NCBI GenBank assembly: GCA_015231755.1
Contig: JADGAZ010000009.1
Location: 1-64,000, forward strand
Origin: Magnetococcales bacterium
Lineage (GTDB): Bacteria; Pseudomonadota; Magnetococcia; Magnetococcales; Magnetaquicoccaceae
DNA: 64,000 nt
Direction: 5' to 3'
Under the pieces are notes generated by a model, which saw nothing but the letters and a program-made list of their open reading frames with translations, did not search any database and was not told where the DNA came from. The translations under genes were made by a program, and so were the position numbers. Every line of letters begins with the position of its first letter. Position 1 is the first letter of the stretch. Below, in pieces: positions 54,609 to 64,000 of the stretch.

Positions 54609-55481
54609 TTATTTCGCCAAGGATGGCGAGAAAAGACGCTGCCAGATTCTGCCCGCCGGAGCGGCCAGCAACGACAGCGCGAACAGCAGACCCGCTGTCA
54701 GGACAATGGCTGGTCCCGATGCCAGTTGACCATGAAACGAGATCAGCAGACCCAGATAACCGGAGAGCCATCCCACCAGAATGGCCATCACCATCATCGT
54801 CTCCAGCGTGCGTGTCCAGAGTCGGGCGATGGCGGCGGGAAGCATGATCATTCCCACGGCCATCAAGGTGCCCAGGGTCTGGAATCCGGCCACCAGATTG
54901 ATCACGACCAGCACCAGAAACAGAAAGTGGTATCTTTTGCTGCGTCCATCCACCTGCCGCAAGAATTCGGCATCGAAGCACTCAGCCACCAGCGGACGCC
55001 AGAACCAAGCCAGCGCCAGCCAGGAGAGCGACGCGATGCTTCCCACCAACAGCAGTGCCGGCGCGTCTATGGCGAGAATCGTACCGAACAACACATGCAT
55101 CAGATCGACATTCGATCCCCGCCAGGAGACGAGCAGCACGCCGGACGCCAATGAGGTCAGATAAAAACAGGCAAACGCCGCCTCCTCGCCCAGTACGGTG
55201 CTGCGGCTGACCTGTCCGGAAAGCAAAGCCACCAGCAACCCCGCCAGCAATCCACCCATGCCCATGGCCGGATAGGAGAGTCCCGCGATCAAGAAGCCGA
55301 TGGCGGCGCCAGGCAGAATCGCATGGCTCAGGGCGTCGCCCACTAGGCTCATGCGACGCAGCACGAGCATCACCCCGATCGGACCTGCCCCCAGACCCAA
55401 AGCGACACAGGCCAGCAGCGCCCGACGCAGAAATCCGAACTCCACGAATGGAGCGATCAGAAGTTCATGCCCTGTCATCAT
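54609..55481 (-). CDS. znuB: Zinc ABC transporter permease
   Basis: A 290-aa inner-membrane permease with about eight or nine hydrophobic helices. The ABC-3 family signature LVLRRMSLVGDALSHAILPG is near residue 40 and TLGTLMAVGMIMLPAAIARL marks the later coupling region. It lies between znuC, with which it overlaps by 17 bp, and znuA, 19 bp away. Together these form a complete uptake transporter. Confidence 0.92.
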   Translation of the reverse strand: MMTGHELLIAPFVEFGFLRRALLACVALGLGAGPIGVMLVLRRMSLVGDALSHAILPGAAIGFLIAGLSYPAMGMGGLLAGLLVALLSGQVSRSTVLGEEAAFACFYLTSLASGVLLVSWRGSNVDLMHVLFGTILAIDAPALLLVGSIASLSWLALAWFWRPLVAECFDAEFLRQVDGRSKRYHFLFLVLVVINLVAGFQTLGTLMAVGMIMLPAAIARLWTRTLETMMVMAILVGWLSGYLGLLISFHGQLASGPAIVLTAGLLFALSLLAAPAGRIWQRLFSPSLAK

Positions 55482-56244
55482 TCCCCCCCGATTCTCCAGC
55501 AGAAGTCGATTCCTCCCCGTTTTCCGCCATGTTCTGTGCCCGCAGCAGATTGGTTTCGGTCAGCACCGCGTCGGTTTTTCCCCAGGCGATCCCGGTGCGC
55601 GCCAGCAGCAGAGTCTGGGGAAAGTGATGCCGGATCTGATCCAGATCGTGCAAAATGGCAATCACCGTGCGACCTTCTTGTTTCCAGAGGGCCAGCAGGG
55701 CGAGCAGATCCCGGGTGGTGCGGCTGTCGATGGCCGCGAACGGTTCATCAAGCAAAATGACCTGCGCGTCTTGCATCATGAGTCGGGCAAACAGAACACG
55801 TTGCAGTTGTCCGGCAGACAAGCTTCCGATGCTGCGCTGTTCCAGTCCGGTCAACTGCACGGCGGCCATGGCCGCTTCGGCCCGTTGCGCCAATCCACGA
55901 GAGATTGCGCTGAAACCTCCCATCTGCCGCCAAGCGCCGAGCATCACGACATCGGCGACACGCATGGGAAACGAACGATCCAGTTGGGTCGATTGCGGCA
56001 ACCAAGCTTTTTTCTCCCAGGATTCTTCTCGCCATTGCACGGATCCCGCCGTCAGGGGAAGTTCGCCCAGCAGTGCCTGAAACAGTGTTGATTTTCCCGC
56101 GCCATTGGGGCCGGTCATCGCCGTCAGTTCGCCCTGGACAAAACGACCGCTCAAGCGTTGCACCGCCACATGACGCCGATAGCGTACCGTCACTTCCCGC
56201 ACAGTGATCACGGCACGGCCACAGCCCAGAAAATGCCGATCCAT
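55465..56244 (-). CDS. znuC: Zinc ABC transporter ATPase
   Basis: A 259-aa ATPase. Walker A is GPNGAGKST, the Q-loop is LPQST, the signature is LSAGQLQRVLFARL, Walker B is VILLDEPFAAID, and the switch His is in ILHDLDQI. The C-terminus is a short Glu/Ser/Asn-rich tail. The start at 56244 has GGAGGAG about 13 nt upstream, within the small ORF 56208-56357, so translational coupling to that ORF is possible. Regulation by Zur is expected from the palindrome 135 bp upstream. Confidence 0.92.
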   Translation of the reverse strand: MDRHFLGCGRAVITVREVTVRYRRHVAVQRLSGRFVQGELTAMTGPNGAGKSTLFQALLGELPLTAGSVQWREESWEKKAWLPQSTQLDRSFPMRVADVVMLGAWRQMGGFSAISRGLAQRAEAAMAAVQLTGLEQRSIGSLSAGQLQRVLFARLMMQDAQVILLDEPFAAIDSRTTRDLLALLALWKQEGRTVIAILHDLDQIRHHFPQTLLLARTGIAWGKTDAVLTETNLLRAQNMAENGEESTSAGESGGNDDRA

Positions 56245-56357
56245 AACATCACCACCACTCCTCCGGCCCAGCACAGGCGAATCATCGCTGGCTTGGCCAA
56301 CAGCGATCCCCGGAATCCAGGCTCCTTCCGGTCGCGTTGATTGTACGCTTCTTGCAT
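56208..56357 (-). CDS. Possible 49-aa single-pass membrane peptide leading the znu operon
   Basis: Reading the minus strand from ATG 56357 gives a 49-codon frame: about 25 charged or polar residues (MQEAYNQRDRKEPGFRGSLL...), then one hydrophobic helix (LCWAGGVVVMLWIGIFWAVA) and VP before the stop. AGGG lies 9 nt upstream of the ATG. The frame ends inside the znuC start region, and the znuC ribosome binding site lies within it. Its amphipathic start plus single membrane helix is typical of small membrane proteins. No homologue is known to me, so it may be only a leader. Confidence 0.45.
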   Translation of the reverse strand: MQEAYNQRDRKEPGFRGSLLAKPAMIRLCWAGGVVVMLWIGIFWAVAVP

Positions 56358-56378
56358 GACGCAGCCCTAATATGAAAC

Positions 56379-56391
56379 GATATAATATATC
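56379..56391. promoter_or_regulatory. Candidate Zur box between znu and zur
   Basis: GATATAATATATC is a perfect palindrome (GATATA-A-TATATC), similar to the AT-rich core of alphaproteobacterial Zur boxes. It lies between the divergent znu and zur transcripts and directly upstream of the zur -35 box. Confidence 0.6.
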
Positions 56392-56396
56392 AATTA

Positions 56397-56425
56397 TTGA
56401 CAGCGTAGTGGAGACAATCTATCGT
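56397..56425 (+). promoter_or_regulatory. Sigma-70-type promoter of zur
   Basis: TTGACA (56397-56402) and TATCGT (56420-56425) are separated by 17 bp. The transcript would start near 56432, about 67 nt before the zur ATG. Confidence 0.5.
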
Positions 56426-56498
56426 GTCAAGCGAATTCTAAGGTGGCGACATCGCGTCGCAATCGCTTAAAAGAGACAACCGCAACCCTTGGAGGCCC

Positions 56499-57074
56499 AT
56501 GTCCACTGATGCCATTCCCGCTGATGCCATTCCCGCTGATGCCATCCTCGCTGATGCCATCTCCGCTGATGCCATGCCTGCGGATTTCACTCCAAAGAGC
56601 GCCCATTTTCCGGAGAGCGAACACGATCATCAACATTGTCAATCCTGGATTCTACAGCGGGCCGAAGAGCGTTGCCGTCAACAGGGCATGCGTTTCACCC
56701 CGCAGCGGCGGGAGGTGCTGAACATTCTGGCGACCTCTCATCGTTCGATGGGCGCCTATGATATCCTGGGGCAAATGCAGACCGGACAATCCCGTCGTCC
56801 GCCACCGGCAGCGGTCTATCGGTGTCTGGAGTTCTTGCTGGCGCAGGGATTGATCCATCGCATGGCCGGACGCAACGCCTATTTTGCCTGCACGCGGGAA
56901 GGTCATGATCAGGAGATTCAATTCTGGATCTGTCGGCATTGTGGCGTGGTTGGCGAAACAGAGTCGTCGATTCTGGCCGCAGAGTTGCGCAATCTTGCGG
57001 GAACGCTCGATTTCGTGGTGCGGTCGGCGAACGTGGAGATTGAAGGGGAGTGTCGCGCATGTCGAACCGCTTAG
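56499..57074 (+). CDS. zur: Fur-family zinc regulator Zur with repeat-bearing N-terminus
   Basis: A 191-aa Fur-family protein. GGAGG lies 4 nt before ATG 56499. The first 28 residues are five near-identical DAIPA-type repeats encoded by a 15-bp tandem repeat. A winged-helix DNA-binding domain follows (RFTPQRREVLNILATSHRSM; PPPAAVYRCLEFLLAQGLIH), then the dimerisation domain with the structural zinc cysteines CRHCG and CRAC near the end. Genomic context (znuCBA divergent, permease and YcgQ-like genes downstream) identifies it as Zur rather than Fur or PerR. Its end overlaps the permease gene by 16 bp. Confidence 0.88.
   Translation: MSTDAIPADAIPADAILADAISADAMPADFTPKSAHFPESEHDHQHCQSWILQRAEERCRQQGMRFTPQRREVLNILATSHRSMGAYDILGQMQTGQSRRPPPAAVYRCLEFLLAQGLIHRMAGRNAYFACTREGHDQEIQFWICRHCGVVGETESSILAAELRNLAGTLDFVVRSANVEIEGECRACRTA
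56506..56580 (+). repeat. Five tandem 15-bp repeats in the start of zur
   Basis: CTGATGCCATTCCCG occurs twice exactly (56506-56535). It is followed by three variants (CTGATGCCATCCTCG, CTGATGCCATCTCCG, CTGATGCCATGCCTG) up to 56580. The unit is a multiple of three, so copy-number change would keep the reading frame. Confidence 0.9.
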
Positions 57075-58183
57075 AGACCGACCACGCCCATCAGACGATG
57101 GCGCATGAAAAATGGATCGGATCGCTTCTGCTGCTGGTCTTCGTGTTGGGCGCTTTTCTGCCGGTGTTGGGAAGGAATGCCGACAGTGTGCTTCCCTTCC
57201 TGGACCGGGTAAACGCCATGCCCGGAACCGGCTGGCGTGAGAATTTTGTCACCTATTTCGTCTCGATCGTCCTGGAAGGCGCTCCTTACATGCTGCTTTC
57301 CGCCTGCGCCGGGGCGGTGATCGAACTGCTGGTGCCGCCCCACTGGTTGCCCCGGACTGTACGCAGGCTGGGCGTCTGGGGAGTGCCGGCTGTGGTGTTG
57401 CTGGCGCCACTGTTTCCGATCTGCGAATGCGGCATCGGTTTCGTGGCGCGCCGACTCTTGCGCATGGGTCTGCCGTTGCCGCATACCCTGGCCTATCTGT
57501 TGGCGGCGCCCATTCTGAATCCGCTGGTCCTGGCTGGCACCTGGATGGCCTATGGACAGAATTGGCTTTATCCTCTGTTACGCGCCACCGGAGCCATTCT
57601 GGTCGCGCTGGCGGTCGCTTCGATTTTTCGCAAGGCCGATGCGCGGGTGTTGACCTTTCAGCCGGAAGCCGCCGCTTCCCCGCCTTCCTGCTCCCACGCC
57701 CACGGCGACGCCTGCGCTCATGCCGACCATCGGCAGAGCCTGTTTTCCCGGTTGCGTCATGTGTTGATCCACACCCGGGAGGATTTTCTGGATTCGGCGC
57801 TTTATTTTCTGTTCGGAGTCTTCGCGGCCAGCCTGATGAAAAGCTTCATCGATCCGGTCTGGATCAGCGCGTTCGGACAGGAGAGCCTTGCCGGTCCTGG
57901 CGTCATGATGATCATGGCCTTTGCCCTGTCGTTGTGTGCCGGTGCCGATGCGTTCGTATCGGCCAGTTTTAGCGGATTTTCGATTCCGGCCCATACGGCC
58001 TTTCTGGTTCTGGGGCCGATGCTGGACATCAAACTGCTCTTCATGTATCGCACGATTTTCTCCTCGCGTTTCATTCTGAAGCTGGCCGTGACCATCGTGC
58101 TGGGCGTTTCGGCCTATGTCTTCGCGTTGCAACTGCTGCCCAATGGTTGGCTGGCGTTGCTGGGCTTGCCGTTTTTGGGTTGA
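57059..58183 (+). CDS. Permease of the UPF0718/ArsP_1 (YcgR/YraQ) family
   Basis: A 374-aa polytopic membrane protein. ATG 57059 has AGGGGAG 8 nt upstream. Two homologous halves are each marked by conserved signatures: APLFPICECGIGFVARRL in the first and ALSLCAGADAFVSASF in the second. The Cys pair CEC and the His/Cys-rich cytoplasmic loop (CSHAHGDACAHADH) could bind zinc. Members of this family pair with a YcgQ-type protein and are often in Zur regulons. The transported species is not established; a zinc or zinc-complex role is inferred. Confidence 0.85.
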   Translation: MSNRLETDHAHQTMAHEKWIGSLLLLVFVLGAFLPVLGRNADSVLPFLDRVNAMPGTGWRENFVTYFVSIVLEGAPYMLLSACAGAVIELLVPPHWLPRTVRRLGVWGVPAVVLLAPLFPICECGIGFVARRLLRMGLPLPHTLAYLLAAPILNPLVLAGTWMAYGQNWLYPLLRATGAILVALAVASIFRKADARVLTFQPEAAASPPSCSHAHGDACAHADHRQSLFSRLRHVLIHTREDFLDSALYFLFGVFAASLMKSFIDPVWISAFGQESLAGPGVMMIMAFALSLCAGADAFVSASFSGFSIPAHTAFLVLGPMLDIKLLFMYRTIFSSRFILKLAVTIVLGVSAYVFALQLLPNGWLALLGLPFLG

Positions 58184-58204
58184 ACTGGAAAAAAAAGGAT
58201 GGCC

Positions 58205-58978
58205 ATGAACATTCCGTCACGACTCTGGAAAGAGTTGCAACTGCTCGGCTGGTTACTGTTTCTGGGCTACATGATTCTGACCGGCAAGGATCAAAGCTAT
58301 CTGGCCTCCTTGCAGCATCAGATTCTGCTGGTCGGAGGTGGTTTGCTGTTTTTGGCCTTTTTGATCGGCCTGTTCGGCAGCGTCACGCCCACCGAGACGT
58401 TTCACCATCGCGGCGCCGTCCTTGCCCTGGCCTGTGAATCCCTGGGACATTGGGTTCCCCTGTTGATCGTCGGTTTGATGGGCGTGACCACTCTCAACAT
58501 GGATCTGGCCTCGTTGCGCGACCGGATTCAGATGCGGGTTCTCGATCCCAACCAGACAGTCGAAGATCTCGGCGCCAAATTGCGTTATCTGAAGCCGGGG
58601 GAATATCTGGAGGTCACGCACATTCAGCTTTACAACGATTCCCGACTGGAATCGAATGCCCGGATTTCCCTGATCGGACGGGTCGCCCGCCTGAATGCGG
58701 AACAGCATCGAAAAGCCTTTCCCCACGACTCCACCAAAGAGAACAGTCTGCTTTTATACCGTTTTGCCATTGCCTGTTGCGCTGCGGACGCCTCGCCTCT
58801 GACCGTGATCCTGGAAGGAATCCCGCCTGAGGCAACTTTGTCGGAAGAGGAGTGGTATCGGGTCAGCGGAGTCACCCAAACACCGCAAGAGAGCGGTCCC
58901 ATCTTCCTTCAGGTGGAACGGTTGGAGACTATGAGCGCTCCCGAAAAACCCTTCCTGAGCTGGTTGGACGCCTTGTGA
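58205..58978 (+). CDS. YcgQ-like membrane protein (TIGR03943 family)
   Basis: A 257-aa protein. ATG 58205 has AAGG 6 nt upstream; ATG 58199 is also possible. Three or four hydrophobic segments occupy residues 15-105 (LLGWLLFLGYMILTG, ILLVGGGLLFLAFLIGLFG, WVPLLIVGLMGVTTL). An extracytoplasmic beta-rich domain follows (YLEVTHIQLYNDSRLESN..., LIGRVARL, FAIACCAADASPLTVIL). The last part matches TIGR03943/YcgQ proteins, which always accompany an UPF0718 permease. It is the third gene of the zur operon. Confidence 0.82.
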   Translation: MNIPSRLWKELQLLGWLLFLGYMILTGKDQSYLASLQHQILLVGGGLLFLAFLIGLFGSVTPTETFHHRGAVLALACESLGHWVPLLIVGLMGVTTLNMDLASLRDRIQMRVLDPNQTVEDLGAKLRYLKPGEYLEVTHIQLYNDSRLESNARISLIGRVARLNAEQHRKAFPHDSTKENSLLLYRFAIACCAADASPLTVILEGIPPEATLSEEEWYRVSGVTQTPQESGPIFLQVERLETMSAPEKPFLSWLDAL

Positions 58979-58985
58979 GCGTCTT

Positions 58986-59029
58986 GGGTGCAGGCTTGAT
59001 GGAGGAGATGTGCGGGTGCCGGCTTGATG
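58986..59029 (+). repeat. Direct repeat, right copies, after the YcgQ-like gene
   Basis: GGGTGCAGGCTTGATG at 58986-59001 matches the left copy exactly. TGCGGGTGCCGGCTTGATG at 59011-59029 matches 53421-53439 with one mismatch. Both lie between the YcgQ-like gene and dnaE. Confidence 0.7.
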
Positions 59030-59055
59030 GGGGAAGGGGAGCGACTGACTGATCC

Positions 59056-62573
<3,518 letters not shown>

Positions 62574-62577
<4 letters not shown>

Positions 62578-63407
62578 TCGCTTTTGGTGCGGGCGGGGGG
62601 AGTGGGGGCGGGATCGGTGTTTTTCCCCCCCTGGTGGGCCGGAGAGAGTTTTGTCAAGGCGGGTGGAGTCCACTGTTCGGCCAGGGTGTTGGCCTTCTTG
62701 ATTTGTTCCGGGGTCATCTCCTTGTGGAGTTGGGCGCGTTTTTTCAAGGCGGCGGGATCCCCCTGGGAGATGGCGAGATTGAACCACAAGGCGGCTTCAA
62801 CCGGATCCTTTTCCACGCCCTGGCCCGCGGCCAGCAGGCCAGCCAGCGCGGTTTGCGCCTTGGCGAACTCCTGATCGGCGGCCTTGCGCAGCCAGGAGAC
62901 CGCCTGCTGCGGCTCTTTTTCCACCCCCTGGCCCCCATCCCGCAGGGCGATTCCCAGATTGTACTGGGCCTCGGCCAACCCCTGTTCGGCGGCCTGACGC
63001 AGCCATTTTTGCGCCTCTTGGGTGTCGGTGCGACGATGGATCTCCCACAAGGCGACCTGAGCTTCGGCCTGTCCCTGTTCGGCGGACTGGCGGAACCAGC
63101 GGATCGCCTCCCGATCGTCCTTGGCGACGCCTTTGCCGTCGTGAAACATCATGCCCAGATGGTATTGGGCCTCCGCGTGTCCTTTTTCGGCGGCCATGCG
63201 ATACCATTTGATGGCGGCCTTGTAGTCCCGGGGTACCCCCAGGCCGTCCCGATGGATCATGGCGAGATTGTTTTGCGCTTCGATCACCCCCTGGTTGGCG
63301 GCGCGTATGGTTTCGTCCAGGGACTGGACTTTTTCGTATTCGGCGGCCAGGGTCGGGGTGGTGGAGAGCAGAGTCAGGAGAAACAACAGTGCCGGTACTT
63401 TGAACAT
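62574..63407 (-). CDS. Secreted Sel1-repeat (TPR-like) protein
   Basis: A 277-aa protein. The start at 63407 has AGGAA 7 nt upstream; ATG 63425 would add six residues. A signal peptide (FKVPALLFLLTLLSTTPTLAA) is followed by about five Sel1 repeats of 36 aa (for example AIKWYRMAAEKGHAEAQYHL and AIRWFRQSAEQGQAEAQVAL). A Pro/Lys-rich tail ends the protein. Sel1 repeats mediate protein contacts, often in envelope or signalling complexes. It is translationally coupled to dnaE by a 4-bp overlap, an unusual partnership. Confidence 0.87.
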
Positions 63408-63616
63408 CGGCCAGTTCCTGTTCATGATGCGTTGGTGCCACGATAAGGGGAATACGTTGAATGCGGATATAGTGACGTTTTTCGTGCCAAAGAGAAAGGA
63501 TTTAGTTGCAGCGCTCACGGCCAGGAGTCCGCTTTGGCTCGCATGCTGGGTCACGGTAATGAAACGAACCGCCCTCGGCCTGGCGCCATGAGGGTCGAAA
63601 AGGGGTCGGAAGCGGG

Positions 63617-64000
63617 TCATGAGGGGTACAGGGGAGGCAGAACAAGGGAGTTGGCGGGGGATGTCTGTCCGGCGGTGGCGCGGGTGGATTGCCAGGCTGT
63701 CCACAGTCGTTCTCCCTGCCAAGGGAAGGGGGTGGGACCGTAGAGCGTGGCCTGCAGTTGGGCGATGGCGTCGGCAAGTTCCCCGGGCAGGGGTTCGGAA
63801 AGGGCGAGCATGATCAGGGCGGCCTGGGCGGCTTTGGGGTCATTGGCCAGACAGGCGGCGCGCAGTCGGGCTTCGGCCTGACGGGCCTGGGTCGCGGCGG
63901 CGGCCAGCGGGTCGCTGGAGGGAGAAGCCGGGGCCTTGTGTCGTCGTGTGCCGCGCCACCACAGGAGGGCGGTGATCATCCATCCCAGAATCGCCATCAG
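63617..64000 (-). CDS. C-terminal part of a BatD-like protein (cut by the window edge)
   Basis: The readable frame gives 127 residues to the window end. A membrane helix (AILGWMITALLWWRG) is followed by a helical cytoplasmic tail. The tail contains ARLRAACLANDPKAAQAALI and DAIAQLQATLYGPTPFPWQG followed by ERLWTAW. This resembles the end of BatD (aerotolerance) proteins, where LRxACRxxDPxAAxxALLxW and LxxLxxALYG..xxWxGxxLWxA patterns occur. The start is outside the window, so the identification rests on this tail and the position of the single helix. Confidence 0.5.
   Translation of the reverse strand: MMAILGWMITALLWWRGTRRHKAPASPSSDPLAAAATQARQAEARLRAACLANDPKAAQAALIMLALSEPLPGELADAIAQLQATLYGPTPFPWQGERLWTAWQSTRATAGQTSPANSLVLPPLYPS

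Overview
The window is a GC-rich proteobacterial chromosome segment, densely packed with genes on both strands. The gene styles point to a sulfur-metabolising, respiratory alphaproteobacterium-like organism: a QmoAB/HdrCB module, a sulfide:quinone oxidoreductase-like flavoprotein, a Tat-exported molybdoenzyme and many hybrid histidine kinases. A Magnetococcales-type (Etaproteobacteria) relative is my best guess. This is inference from gene content; no rRNA or magnetosome gene is present to test it.

1-4.6 kb: remnant of a Fic-type C-terminus, a small coiled-coil protein, thioredoxin 2, an ODP-type (diiron beta-lactamase fold) sensor overlapping a histidine kinase, and a DyP peroxidase. 4.6-17 kb: a molybdenum block with cofactor genes moeA-moaC-moaA, then a sigma-54 activator diverging from a CISM operon (Tat catalytic subunit, 4x[4Fe-4S] subunit, NrfD-type membrane subunit, TorD-like chaperone, HybE-like protein, periplasmic ankyrin protein), closed by a terminator and followed by the SQR-like flavoprotein. 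A -24/-12 promoter and paired 14-bp palindromes lie in the divergent intergenic region. Cofactor supply, enzyme, maturation and control are therefore side by side.

17-32 kb: two signalling blocks. The first is a PstS-like binding protein with two large hybrid kinases. The second is a CxxCH (heme) hybrid kinase with a REC-HATPase partner. Between them are DUF3050, ArsC, YaiI and three tRNAs (Glu, His, Leu). The Leu tRNA is preceded by tandem copies of its own 5' end.

32-45 kb: cobT/cobC, argS with a SPOR-domain gene, a PilZ protein, a NACHT/STAND-like ATPase, and the qmoA-qmoB-hdrC-hdrB operon ending at a strong terminator. 45-51.6 kb: an M16C peptidase, an RloA/RloB (AbiL-like) defence pair, and rfbB.

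51.7-59 kb: metal homeostasis. An RcnR/CsoR-type repressor precedes a His-rich CDF exporter. Then comes a zinc block: znuA-znuB-znuC with a possible 49-aa membrane peptide, divergent from zur, a permease and a YcgQ-like protein. A palindrome sits in the divergent gap and a 16-bp direct repeat flanks the block. 59-64 kb: dnaE, a Sel1-repeat protein, and the end of a BatD-like gene running off the window.

The best candidates for something undescribed are the sigma-54-controlled molybdoenzyme operon with a HybE-like protein, the ODP-kinase pair, the tRNA-Leu 5' repeats, the orphan STAND ATPase, and the zinc block with its small ORF and repeat-bearing Zur.
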